Origin: Orthonyx spaldingii | Taxonomy: Eukaryota > Chordata > Aves > Passeriformes > Orthonychidae | Length of the DNA: 64,000 bases | Assembly (NCBI GenBank): GCA_013397795.1 | Contig: VZTJ01000083.1 | Span: forward strand, 186,001-250,000 | Reading direction: 5' to 3' | Shown here: positions 20,301-31,406 of the stretch, in pieces | How the letters are laid out: every line of letters starts with the position of its first letter | Numbering within the stretch: position 1 is the stretch's first letter | The notes under the pieces: generated by a model | Seen by the model: the letters and a program-made list of their open reading frames with translations, nothing else | Told to the model about the DNA's origin: nothing | The model's database searches: none | Translations under genes and position numbers: made by a program

Positions 20301-23300
20301 CCACGTTGATGCTGAGTAAGTGCTCCCAGCTTGTCTCCCCGGCTGCTTCTGGGCGTTCATGTCCTGTTGTAGTGCTTCTCTTAGCAGTACAGCCACTTGC
20401 TTCCTGCCTGGAGAACAAAGCTTTTAGGCTGGGAAGTGACTGTATTTGTGTATATAAATGTGTTTGTAGGCACCTGTTCACATACTTATGTAGGCTGTTG
20501 TATCCTCAAGGGTGTTAGGCATTTCCCAGCTTTCTCTTTTTGCCTGCCTTCTCTCTCCCTGTTCTACTGTGTGACTTTAATCTTTACCATTAGTTTTAGA
20601 CTCAACTCCATGTGCATAGCTGGACTCTCAGTGCTGCTCTGTCTTTCTTCATCCTCTCTTGAAATCTACATTCTTGTCACTGATGGGTTACATTTGTGGA
20701 TCATTCTCCTTCTCAATTGGCCACTCATCAAAATTCTGGTGTCCTGCACATTTGTGGGCTTAGAAAAGTCCTTAGTGCCATGTTTTTGAGCAGTTTGAGG
20801 ATTTCTCACTTGTTTAGGGACACCTTTGTTCCCACCTTAAGGAGGTTGCAACTTGGTGATTTAATCTTTGTGATAATCCTAAGGTTGATAAGAAGGACTC
20901 ATTATTGTGCAATGTCAGTAGCATGTTCAAAATGTGTCTTTGTGCATGTTCTACATAGAAGCTATATTATACAAGTCAGTTATGGATTAAAAATTAATTA
21001 TGGATATGCTGAAGCCAAAACATCCCTGTGACTTTGAGAAAACAGAAATTCAGAGAGGATGAGGGAAGGCAGAAGTGCCCAGCTCAGGGATGGCAACAGT
21101 CAAACCCAGAAGCATTCTAAATGTCTTGGATCTCACTGGAGACTGAGCCCAGCCCAGGATCTTGCACACATGGTGGGTAGCAGGAGCTTTTCCCTCCCTC
21201 CCCAGCGGAATACGGCGGATCTGCCCTGGGGTACCTGGACCACGTGCTGGTGATGGAGGAGATCTCCCGCGCGTCAGCGTCCGTGGGGCTCAGTTACGGG
21301 GCCCACTCCAACCTGTGCATCAACCAGCTGGTGCGCAACGGCAACGAGGCCCAGAAGCACAAGTACCTGCCCAAGGTACGTGCCTGGAGCAGGGGCAGTG
21401 CTGGAAAGCATTTGGGTTCTGGCTGCAAGGGTCAATGTCTTTCGCAGTGTGTAACATGTTAAGCACCGGCAGATGTCAGTGACCAAACCATAGGAAATGC
21501 TGACCTTGCCAAACTTGCCCTTCTCTAGCTTGTCAATTTTTGTCCTATTAATCCCATGCTTAGGGCCTTGTCTGCAGGCAGCACAGCCCAGTTCTCTGGA
21601 GCTGTGTTAGTAAAGGAGGCTTTGAGGTGACACTGGAGGATGTTCTTTCAAATTCCCAAATCATTCTGAGATCTCTGAATGAAAGTCACTGCTTTTATAT
21701 TCTCCATTTCTCACTGCTCGGTTTGGCTGTTAATTAACTACATGTGAAACTTCATCATCACTTGAGGCACTGATTTTGCAACTCACAAGTGCATTAAATA
21801 GATTTCAGTTTTTAAATGCATGGAAAAACAATGAGCACATTGAATCCCAGCTACTGAGATTATCAGTGAAATTACCAGCACAAGAAACTTGGTTTAAATG
21901 ACGTGCAAAGTACAGTGTCACTCCCTCACAGCACTGTGCAGCCTGAAAATGTGTAACCCTGAATTGTCCTGCTTCCTCAGGTGTATTTTCATGCTTCATT
22001 CTCTGCCTTTCAATGAAATGTGAAGTCACTTCAGCTCTGTCTTGTTTTGGTTCCTGACAGAGCACTTAAAGGTGCTTAACTAGATTTGAGCACTACATGA
22101 GGACTTGTGTAGCAAGGCACTGATGGATTGAATTGGTGGAACATATCTTAAGCATTGAGTCTGCTTTTTTTAAAAAAAAAGTAGAGATAAAAAGGAGGAG
22201 AAGATGGAGGAAAAAAAAAGGCAAGGAGAAAAGGGCAGGATGAAATAACAGTGAAGCAGGAGCAACAGCTCTGCCAGAGCCTGGTGTGAGCAGGCACGGG
22301 AGGAGGGTCCATCTGCTGTTGTGGGGTGAGTGTGGGGGGACTGGACTCTGAGAACATTGCAGAGAACTTTCCTATAGCTTTTCACCCCCTCGTTGGCCTT
22401 CTGTGTTCACCTGCTCCTGTTTGTGTAAAAGGGCAGCAGAAAGCCCAGGCAGGAGCTGGGGACAGGCATATGGCTGCCTGCATGGTTCCTTGGCACCCTC
22501 CTCGAGTGTTGTGCAAGCAGGGCTGTGCTTGTCTAGCTCAGACAGAGCTGAGTCACCCTTCTCATCCCACTGGGGTTTGGTTCTGTTCCCTCAGCACAGC
22601 ACAAGGGAGCTCCTTGCTCGGGCTGTGCTGGGAACAGCAGCTCTGCTTTCAGTTCTTGCAGAGAACAGCGACTGTGGAGGTTCAGTGCAGAAAAACAGGC
22701 AGGGGGGGCTAAAGAGGGAACACAGACAATGCTGCTGGTCTTCATCTGTTGTGAATATTTGTCTTTTCTTCCAGCTGATCAGCGGGGAGCACATTGGAGC
22801 CTTAGCCATGAGCGAGCCCAATGCTGGCTCTGATGTTGTGTCCATGAAGCTGAGAGCAGACAAGAAAGGTAAAGCCTGTGCTATGCTGCCCAAGGAGGTG
22901 CTGGAGGGCCCATCCCTGGAGGTGTTCAAGGAACATTTGGACGTGGCACTCCGTACTCTGGTCTTGTTCACAAGTTGGTGATGGGCCAAGGGTTGGAGCC
23001 GACGATCTTGAAAGTCTTTTCCAACCTAAGTGATTCTGGGAAGCCTGTTAGGGAATAAGTGGAGTGGGAATACCAGTGTTGCTGTCGTGAGCTAACAGAT
23101 TTCCTCTGTTGGCTTCCAGGAGACTACTTTGTTTTGAATGGGAACAAGTTCTGGATCACCAACGGGCCGGACGCCGATGTTCTCATCGTCTACGCCAAAA
23201 CTGACGTGAACGCTGTGCCGGCCTCCCGAGGCATAACCGCCTTCATCGTGGAGAGGGTAGGGTTAGTCACTCCCACAGCATTTTAAAGCACAGTCCCTCA

Positions 23301-26300
23301 CCCTAACTGCCTCACTTGGAAGTCAGCTGGTTTTCCTTCCATAACTGCCAGCCTCTTCCTCAAAGACAAACTACTTTCTGCCTTTCAGGCAGGAAAGGGA
23401 CCTTTAATAAAATAAAATCTGAGATGAGCAGACCTTCCCATGGACATAAATTCATTATTAGAATAGTTCAATTACTGGCAGAGCTTCCAACCCTTGCTGT
23501 AGGAGAGCCTGTGTTGGTAGCTGTCCAAATAATTTGTTTATTTGCTGTTTATGTGCATTAGAAAGTGGGTGCACAGGATTCGTAAGTGTTTCTCTGTCCA
23601 TTTGCTTTCTCTGCACTTGCACTTAGACCTGGTCCTTGTTCCTACTTTATCTCCCTCCTGGCACCCTACACATGTTCCTGTGGTCAGAGGAATTTCACAG
23701 ATCTCACGATTTTCTTTAGTCTGTCAGAACTGAGACATAGAATGTATTTTTACTGCCTTGCCTTTGCAGGGAATGCCAGGTTTCAGGACAGCCCAGAAGC
23801 TGGATAAGCTGGGAATGAGAGGGTCTAATACCTGTGAATTGATCTTTGAAGACTGCAAGATCCCTGGTGAGCTGGGTTCAGATCATGGTGGTTTCCTGTC
23901 TTCTTGATCAGATAAATTGGATCACTAATTACACACATGTTCAGCCCATGACCCAGAGGGCTTTGCCGATGCTTATCTGCTCTCTGGCAGCCTGGGAGGG
24001 AGCTGGTGGAACTGGAAAAGTGCAATCTGCTGCTCTTTCACCCTCGTGGACCTAGTTCTTAATCACTGCTTCTCCAAAGCCTTGCTGAGGCTTCCCAAGA
24101 AACTAGTTTGTGTTAGAGCTCCCGTCTTGTATGGAGGTGAACTACTTTGTCCTGTAGGTTTTTCAGTGGAGACTTTCCAACAGACGTTTGTAACCTTTCT
24201 GAGTTTTTTTGGGGCCAGGGCCTGACAAAAGGACATTCTTTCCCCTGTTAGTTAGTACAGTAACAGCCTCTCTAATAGCAATATATGTTATTCCAGTGGC
24301 AATTTTTGTTGATAGAAAAATTCCAGCTTTTCTAGAGCAAATGGAGAAGATGTCTTATCCAGAATCATAAAAATCCTGATTGCACATTTGCAGAGCAAGG
24401 TGCTCTCCTGCTCCCTATACACTTTCAAAAGCTAAAGTGGAAGAATTTCAGCTGAAGTCTGACATTTCTAGTCATGAAGGCCAGAGCCCCAGTGCTCTGA
24501 TCATGTCCCGGGAGCCATCCACAGGGAACAGCATGTTCTCGTGGAAAGGGGAGGACCATGTGGAGAAGCACATCACTGCAGTGCTGGAAGTTAACACACT
24601 CTGGCCATCAGTGCTCCTTTTGATCTTTGGCTTTGGAAGCTGAAACAGTTTTTTCCAGGAAATTGTTCAGACTGTTCAGTGATTTTTCATAGAATCCCAG
24701 GATGGTTTGGGCTGGAAGGAACCTTAAAGCTCATCCAGTCCCATCCCCTGCCATGGGCAGGGACACCTTGCACTACCTCCTCCCCCCAGTGAACACAGGC
24801 CCTCAGAGAGCAACTTGTCTGAGTTTTGCACATAAATAAACACTTTTCCCTTTGCAGCTGAAAATGTCTTGGGGACACTGAGCAAAGGAGTCTACGTTCT
24901 GATGAGTGGATTGGACCTGGAGAGGCTCGTGCTGTCCGGGGGCCCCCTGGGGTAAGGCTCTGCCATCTTTTATGGGTTGTAAGCCCAGAAAGGTTCTTGG
25001 TGATCACCAAGCCTCGTGGGGATCCCTTGGGGGCTGCAGCTCTTGAAAGGATGTGTCCTGGATGGAGAACTGGGTTACTGGGGCAGCAGAAGAGGAGAAG
25101 CTGGGTCAGGTGTGGGAAGGAAGCAAGGTGCAAGGAGGGTCCGTGGCTGCTGGGTGTCCCAGTCAAAACCAGCACAGAACTCCAGCACCAGCACAGCTGC
25201 TCAACTGAACTCTCCTGAAGGTGCTCAGGGCCCTCTCAGCAGCCACTGCTCACTCAACGCGTGCTCTGCCTCATCCTTGAGCTCTCAGCTCCTCATGCAG
25301 TGGTTTTCCAGTTTGAAAGCATCTCTGTGGAGTCCTCTGTGAGGGGAAGGGATGGGAGAAGCAATGCCAGAAAGAATGTTTGCAAGACTGCCTGCCAGGG
25401 TCCACTGACCCTCCAGAACAGGCTTTGGAAATGATCGGTCTTGATACAAAAATTTCCAGAGATGATACATCTGCCTCAGTCCCCAGTTGCTGGCTTGTAT
25501 CCCTATGTTATTAGACAGGGAATAACCAACTCATTTGTGTTATCAATTGCTTAGAATCTAACACACTATCCAGAGACTCACAAACTGGTTTGTTCTGCAT
25601 TTATTCAATCCTTAAGCTCCCCAGTAATTATTGACACCCCACAGTCCTTTTGTCCTCCCGAGTGGTCTCTCTGGGCTAATCCTCATGTGGAAAGACCAAC
25701 ATCCACAAAGCAGGAGGAGGACTTTGCCCCTCCTTGTTCTTGCCTGTACTTTTTTTTTATGGTGTTGGCTGACACTCCTTGAGTTGGGGGGCTCTGGAGA
25801 TAAGAGGGAGCACAGACTGTCCTGGCTGTGGTTGTGAGAAAGCTCTTTGAGTCTCAGTCCCCTGAATTAAAAGGTCAGACCTTCCCACAGGACATCCGAA
25901 ATGAGCACTAGGGAGAAATATGGGACCTCTGGATTTTATTCTTAGCCTTGTTTGAGTGGAGCTGTAGAAGACAGCAGGATATCACTTTAGCTGTGAGAAC
26001 CTTTTTGTCTCAGGTTACACTTCCAAAGTTAAATCCTTATTAATTAATAGTTCTGCTGTTTCTCTTTTCCCTCTGCTCTTAGGCTCATGCAAGCTGTTCT
26101 TGACCATGCAATTCCATACCTGCACGTCAGAGAGGCATTTGGACAGAAAATTGGCCACTTCCAGGTGAGACAGAAAAGGAATTGGGTATTTTTGTCCTGT
26201 TTTCTCTTTAAAACTGAGAAGACTGACAGCATTGTCATGGTGGGGGCTTTGCATGGAGAAGGTCACCTGGTGTTTATGCTGGGGCTGCATGATGTGATAA

Positions 26301-27677
26301 TGAGCAGCCTGGGCTAGTGGAATGTTCCTGCTCATGGGAAGGAGATGGAACTGGATCAGCTTTAAGGTCCCTTCCAACTCAGTGAGTCCTGGGTTTCTGT
26401 GTTGTGGTGACAAGGTGGAAAAATCTCTGAGCCTGCTGCCCTGAGATCGCTGTCGGTGGGTGGGGGCCTGTGGCTGATATCTAGGGGTCTGTGAATTAGC
26501 AGAACCTCCAGCTCCCTCATGTCTGCTGTGTCCATGTCTCCTCCTGTGTCCAGTTTCTGTGAGGTATTTTGGGGAACAGGGGGTGCCCCCGACTCGTGTT
26601 AATGAATGTCCCTTGTGTTTGGGCCGTGCAGCTCATGCAGGGCAAGATGGCAGATATGTACACGCGGCTCATGGCGTGCCGGCAGTACGTCTACAACGTG
26701 GCCAAAGCCTGTGACCAGGGCCACTTCAACGCCAAGGTGAGCTCAACTCCTTCCTGGGCTGTGTGTCCTGGGGCAATTCCTCCAGTCCCAGAGCCTGAGC
26801 TGGGGGGAGCCTCTGTACAATGAGTCCTCACAGCCCAAAGGGCCTTTTTTTCACACCCAAAGTACCTTTTTTCACTCACAAATTAGAAGCAAGCCTCCTT
26901 CTACAAGGCAAGAGGTTTAGCAGCATCAGAAAGTGTTTATTGGAAGCTCAGACAGATGTCCTGACTGTTGCACGGGCTGTAGCTGTTGTTTGAGGTGTTG
27001 TCACCTCTACCTGTCACCACACCTCCGTTAGAGGAGGATGCTGAGTGTTTAACAGCAAGGGCACAGAGCTCTGCATCCCAAAGCAAATCACATTGGTCTC
27101 CTGGGGGATTGATGGGCCTTTGTGAGAGACCAGCTTCTCTGGTGCACTTCTTTAGGGTTTTTCCTTGTTCTGTCTTCGTGTGGCCTTTACACACGTGTGA
27201 TGAGTGTTCCGTAGTGACAGGGACACTCCTGGAGCTTTGTGATCACATAGTTGAGGGTTCCTAGCAGGTGTCTGTAGAGTGATGGCAGCACAGGGGCTGG
27301 AGATGGGCAGGTGACACCTTTTCTGACTGTCCCACTGTGACTGTCCCGTAGGACTGCGCCGGGGTGATCCTGTACTCGGCAGAGTGTGCGACGCAGGTGG
27401 CCCTGGATGGGATCCAGTGCCTGGGTGAGTCACTGACGGCTGCACGGAGCCAGGCACGGTGCACGAGCACTTCCCTCTGCTGTGCCACCCTCAGCCCTGA
27501 CATTGGGGCTGAGAAGTGACTTGTGGCTTGTTCTGGGTGGCAGGTGGGAACGGTTACATCAATGACTACCCCATGGGGCGCTTCCTGCGCGACGCCAAGC
27601 TCTACGAGATCGGCGCGGGCACCAGCGAGGTGCGCAGGCTCATCATCGGCAGGGCCTTCAACGCCACCTTCAAGTGA
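14301..27677 (+). CDS. IVD: Isovaleryl-CoA dehydrogenase, mitochondrial (IVD); exon 1 mostly in assembly gap
   Basis: Exon 1 starts at ATG 14301 (GCGGCCATGGC) and is lost in the gap at 14306-14479; it should carry the mitochondrial transit peptide. Exons 2-12: 17186-17275, 18575-18626, 21206-21375, 22775-22868, 23120-23256, 23770-23866, 24858-24951, 26083-26164, 26632-26736, 27352-27424, 27544-27677. They are in phase and encode 375 residues. The enzyme is a FAD acyl-CoA dehydrogenase, a matrix homotetramer that oxidises isovaleryl-CoA to 3-methylcrotonyl-CoA in leucine breakdown and passes electrons to ETF. Seen: family signature 1 ALAMSEPNAGSDV (exon 5), substrate and FAD region NGNKFWITNGPDADV (exon 6), and signature 2 around QVALDGIQCLGGNGY (exons 11-12). 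The IVD-specific catalytic Glu is present in GLDLERLVL (codon 24920-24922), and the position used by other family members is the non-acidic YEIGAGTSE, which separates IVD from medium- and short-chain enzymes. Intron 2 has a GC donor. Confidence 0.93.
14306..14479. other. Assembly gap (174 N) over IVD exon 1
   Basis: This is a run of N starting five bases into the probable IVD reading frame. The exon expected from family length (about 45-50 codons) would fit inside. The sequence right of the gap shows no coding similarity to IVD. Confidence 0.99.
14733..14926 (+). mobile_element. CR1 LINE fragment, 5' part of a split copy, IVD intron 1
   Basis: Translation retains the CR1 ORF2 C-terminal pattern GRFRLDIGNRFF-RRVVGHWN and then the start of the 3' UTR (GGGCCAAGAGTTGGA). 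It ends abruptly at about 14926. The CR1 3' end resumes at 15538 in the same orientation. Confidence 0.85.
14927..15537. other. 611-bp segment interrupting a CR1 copy
   Basis: AT-rich sequence lies between two collinear parts of one CR1 element, so it probably inserted after the CR1. No clear TG...CA ends, target duplication or coding capacity was found. It might be a decayed LTR or a composite of two CR1 fragments; the origin is not determined. Confidence 0.4.
15538..15594 (+). mobile_element. CR1 LINE 3' terminus, second part of split copy
   Basis: It contains the conserved CR1 3' end GATCCCTGTGGGTCCCTTCC followed by the terminal repeat TTCTGTGATTCTATGATT, + orientation. Confidence 0.85.
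15595..17185 (+). other. IVD: IVD intron 1, remainder
   Basis: This is AT-rich intron between the CR1 terminus and the exon 2 acceptor at 17185/17186. No further repeat, exon or RNA gene was recognised. Confidence 0.6.
17479..17528. repeat. Two adjacent perfect inverted repeats in IVD intron 2
   Basis: Hairpin 1 has stems at 17479-17488 and 17492-17501 (AATAAAGATT/AATCTTTATT, loop GAT). Hairpin 2 has stems at 17507-17515 and 17520-17528 (AATCCAATC/GATTGGATT, loop TTTT). Both are perfect, with five bases between them. Confidence 0.9.
22888..23038 (+). mobile_element. CR1 LINE 3' fragment, IVD intron 5
   Basis: The segment reads as CCATCCCTGGAGGTGTTCAA, then the CTCTGGTCTTGTTCACA region, then GGTTGGAGCC...TTTTCCAACCTAAGTGATTCT. 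This is the standard CR1 3' end in + orientation. It starts 19 bp after the exon 5 donor. Confidence 0.85.
24689..24784 (-). mobile_element. CR1 LINE 3' fragment, IVD intron 7
   Basis: The + strand reads ATAGAATCCCAGGATGGTTT...GGAACCTTAAAGCTCATCCAG...CCATGGGCAGGGACACCTT, the reverse complement of the CR1 3' end. It lies 74 bp upstream of the exon 8 acceptor. Confidence 0.85.
26302..26403 (+). mobile_element. CR1 LINE 3' fragment, IVD intron 9
   Basis: The segment GAGCAGCCTGGGCTAGTGGA...TTTAAGGTCCCTTCCAACTC matches the CR1 3' UTR in + orientation. It is short and diverged. Confidence 0.75.
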
Positions 27678-28061
27678 CGCCACCGGCGCAGAGGCAGCGC
27701 CGTGACCACCACGAGGCCTTGACCATGGCACAACTCAGCTTCTTCCTGCCTGCCATTCCAGCATCGGCACTCGTGGAGTCCCCTCTGCCTGCTCTGGGAA
27801 GAGATGCTGCTGGACTGGGCTTGGACAAAATGAATCAGAGGGTACATGGACGGAGAAGTGTTTTTTTCTCTTTTGTGATCATCCTGATCCGTGCTGTTCG
27901 TGAGCTGTTGATTCTCAGCTTTGCAAGGGAGAGGTTCATCCCCCCACCAGGCAGGCTGGCAAGGGATATGCAGCCACTGCTGAACACAGAAAGTCAACCC
28001 AAACCCACCAAAACGGACAATGAAGGAACAACGTTGTTCTTTCCAAAAAGTCCTGAGTGCC

Positions 28062-28067
28062 ATTAAA
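28062..28067 (+). terminator. IVD: ATTAAA poly(A) signal of IVD
   Basis: This variant hexamer lies 385 bp after the IVD stop codon and is the first reasonable signal in the 3' UTR. It implies a 3' UTR of about 0.4 kb. Confidence 0.5.
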
Positions 28068-28089
28068 CAGAATTTAGCATATTGCGATT

Positions 28090-30036
28090 GGAAGGTGAAA
28101 CTTCCTGCTGTGACCTTCCAATGGGATTAATACCTTCTATTTTGGGAACCTGACACCAACCACATTGTGGGGTTGCTATCATGAATGCTCAAAATCATCT
28201 GTGCACAAGCAGTGTTTTAGGTGCTGATTCCTAAAACCTCCTTAAATCCCATCCGTGTTTCTTTGCAGAATTCCTTTCCTGCTCTGACTGCTTCTGGAGG
28301 TGTTTGGGTGCAGGTCTGAGTCCTTGCTGTGCTGGCTGACTGCTCCCACCAGGTCATTCCCTCAGAGCTGTCACCACCCATCACTCTGGGGACAGCGAAC
28401 ACGTCAGAGCTGTGATGTGACATCTGTGAATTAAGCAGGCAGAAGGGGCTGACTTCTCTGGGGTTTGGTTTCCTCTGAAGGTTGTTGTTTTGGCCAAGCC
28501 TGTCCTCACACTCCAGCTCCGGGCAGCTGAGCAATGTGTTCATGAGTGATCTCAGTGCATCTTGTATCCAGCAAATTGGGGCTTATCCAGCTTTTTAAAG
28601 GAAATCGCACAGCATCCTGCCAGCCTTTAAGTGTGAATCACAAATCAAAATGGGCTGCTGGAAATATGATTAAACAGTTAATTAAACAGTTGCCAGGCAC
28701 CCAGCTCCCAGCAGTTTTAGCAAAACTCTCCTTCAACTGTGTGTATTTTTTTGGCTGTTGTTGACACCTGTCTATACCAGATGACAGTAGACTAACAAAG
28801 AATTTTAAGATTCCACAGATTGAAGATAGACACTTCCCTGAATTGCCAGGTAGGTCACCAAGAGTTTATAAAAGTCACAAAGAGCCAGAAAGAGCTTCTA
28901 AAGTTCCGGTGGTAGCACCTTCCTCCAAAACTTCATATTTATTCAGCCTCAGTGGGTTACTATCACTCAGGAAGGGTCCCGGGGTTTAATTTTCAGCCTA
29001 AATCTCTGGACAGAGGGTGGACAGAGGTGCCCTGTCAGGAATATCTTGTTGAGCTGAATCTGAAAATGCTGTGGATGTGGACCTTGACGTGCACTTCATA
29101 GGGGAAAATACTTGGTGCATTGCTGTACACAGATGTAAGAATTTGGTTATGTGACCAGACATTTATGGTTTATCACAAAATGATTCCTGGATCACTGTTA
29201 AGATCCGTTTCTGCCAGAGGAACTTTTCTGGGGAGTGTCAGAGCCATGACAGGATGTTGTGAGATTCAGATTGTTAAAAATAGGTTTTCTAAGGTGGAAG
29301 GAACCCAGAGATTTTTAAACCTGTCCTTCAGCACTGGAGAGGTCTGGTTTTAATACACATAATAAATAATGCCTTCACTTTCCAGGATCATCAGCACCTT
29401 GGAGTTGAAGGTAAAATGAATCAATATCTAACAAATCTTGGGACAGGGGCAGGGAGAGATTCATAAATCCTTAGCAGGGTTGTGTTATTCAAATCTCACT
29501 CCCTTCCACAGCAGCAGCCTGGGCAAGGGATGGGAAAGCTTTTTTTGGGAAAAGGGGCTTCATGCTTATGCTATACTAATAAAATAAGCTTTTTGCTGTG
29601 GCCTGTGCTCCTGGGGAGGCCCAGCAGACAGGAGGTGCAGGCTCTGGTACCCACCAGAGCACATCCATGCTGGCAGCAGCAACAGCTACCGTGTTGCTTT
29701 CCCTGCCTCTCCCTCACTCTTCCCAACCACAGCTTTTCCCCACAATTCTCATTTAAAAGAAATACATTTACAGAGATCCGTACGGGCTGTGCCTCGGGCC
29801 TCCTCTGGAGAGCAGCAGAGCTGACAGGGAAAACACAGGGGGCCATGCCTCTGGATATGATCCCAACGGTGTCTGCTGTGGATATGTGATGGAAATTGTC
29901 CTGGCCTGACTGCCTTTGGCTGGTGGCAAGGCTGGATGTGCTGCATCTTCCCTGTTTTTCAAGATCCTTGCCCTGTTTGCAGCTGGCTGGCCACTGAGCA
30001 GAGAAAGCATGGCGAGCAGGGGGGAATTATTCATGA
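28090..30036. other. Intergenic region downstream of IVD
   Basis: No exon, RNA gene or interspersed repeat was recognised between the IVD poly(A) region and the solo LTR. Open frames on both strands are short and overlap one another without codon preference. Confidence 0.5.
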
Positions 30037-30041
30037 AGGTA

Positions 30042-31119
30042 TGCAGCGGGTTGACCCTGGCTGGGTGCCAGGCACCCACCAAAGCCTCTCTATCACTGCC
30101 CTCCACAGCTGGACAGAGAGAGAAAATATAACCAAGGTTCATGGATTGAAATAAGGATTGAGAGAGATCCCTCAACCGAAATTGTCAGGCCAAACTGGCT
30201 CAAATTAGAGATGTTAATTGAATTTATTACTAACAAAATCAGAGCAGGATAATGAGAGGCAAAAAAAACCTTAGAAACACCTTCCCCTCAGCCTTCCCTC
30301 CTTCCCTGCTCTAACTCCTCCCCCCACAGCAGCGCAGGGAGACGGAAATGGTGGTTACAGTCAGTTCAGCACAAGCTGTTCTGCTGCTGCTCAGGGAGAC
30401 GAGCCCTTCCCGTGCTCCAGCGTGGGGTCCCTCCCACAGGAGACAGCTCTCCATGAACTTCTCCAGTGTGAGTCCATCCCATGGGCAACAGTTTTCCACG
30501 AACTGCTGCACTGGGGGTCATTCTTCCACGGGGTCAGTCCTTCAGACACAGCCTGCTCCAAGGTTCACAGGTCCTACCAGGAAACCTGCTCCAGTGTGGG
30601 CTCCTCTCTCCATGGGTCTGTGTGTCCCTGCATGGGCACGGGCTTCCTGCAGGTTCACAGCCTCCTTGCACGCATCCCCTGCTCCGGTGTGGGCTCCTCC
30701 ATGGGCTGCAGGTGGATTTCTGCACACCCATGGCCCTCCATGGGCTGCAGGGGGACAGCCTGCTCCACCATGCTCTGTAGGTTGTAGGGGAATCTCAGCT
30801 TGCACTTGGAGCAGCTCCTGTCCCTCCTTCTCGACTGACTTTGGTGTCTGCAGGGCTGTTCCTCTCACATATTCTTACCTTACTCTTCCCTGGACCCAAT
30901 TCCATCTGCCTAATAAGTTTTTTTTCTTCTTCTTAAATATGTAATCGCAGAGGTGTCAGCACCATTCCTGATTGGTTCAGCTTTGGCCAGCAGCACGTCC
31001 ATCTCGGAGCTGCCTGGAATGGGCTCTGCTGGACGTGAGGGAAGCTCCTGGCAGCTTCTCACAGAAGCCACCCCTGTAGTCCCCTGGCTACCAAAGCCTG
31101 GCCATGCAAACCCAGTACA
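30042..31119 (+). mobile_element. Solo LTR of an avian ERVL-like endogenous retrovirus, 1078 bp
   Basis: The element starts TGCAGCGGGTTGACCC and ends CCCAGTACA (TG...CA ends). It is flanked by a perfect 5-bp direct duplication AGGTA (30037-30041 and 31120-31124). The overall sequence is familiar as a long LTR common in songbird genomes. The 5-bp duplication suits the ERVL class. No internal proviral sequence is present, so it is a solo LTR left by recombination between two LTRs. It contains no gene; the 198-residue open frame inside is accidental. The orientation assigned is the one in which this LTR is usually read. Confidence 0.88.
30405..30790. repeat. Imperfect internal tandem repeats within the LTR
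   Basis: The motif GCTCCAGTGTGGG with variants, alternating with CCATGGGCTGCAGG-type segments, recurs several times over about 385 bp. The units are degenerate and of varying length. Confidence 0.7.
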
Positions 31120-31206
31120 AGGTAACAGAGAGTTTAATTCAGCAGTGTGGGATTTGGAATGAGGTTCAGTCAGTGACAGGAAGAGAGGGCATAGCCTTAA
31201 GCTGCA

Positions 31207-31406
31207 CCAGGGAGGCTCAGGTGGGATATAAAGAATTTCTTTACAGAAAGAGTGGTCAGGCTTTGGAAGGGGGTGCCCAGGGAGGTGGTGGAGTCTCCAT
31301 TCCTGGAGGTGGCCAAGGAATGTCTGGACATGGCACTCAGTGCTCTGGGCTGAGTGACGAGGCAGGGATTGGGCACAGGTTGGACTCGGTGATCAGCTTG
31401 TGGTAG
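31207..31406 (+). mobile_element. CR1 LINE 3' fragment
   Basis: The segment begins in the ORF2 C-terminal region (AATTTCTTTACAGAAAGAGT), continues through GGTGGTGGAGTCTCCATTCC and TGGACATGGCACTCAGTGCT, and ends at GGTTGGACTCGGTGATC. + orientation, 83 bp right of the LTR target duplication. Confidence 0.85.

Noticed and set aside
22403..22981. 192-codon open frame spanning IVD exon 5
   Set aside because: It combines intron, the true exon 5 in its own frame, and a CR1 fragment. Splice sites and family similarity show that only 22775-22868 is coding.
30348..30944. 198-codon open frame
   Set aside because: It lies wholly inside the solo LTR, in its internally repeated section. LTRs of this class encode no protein.
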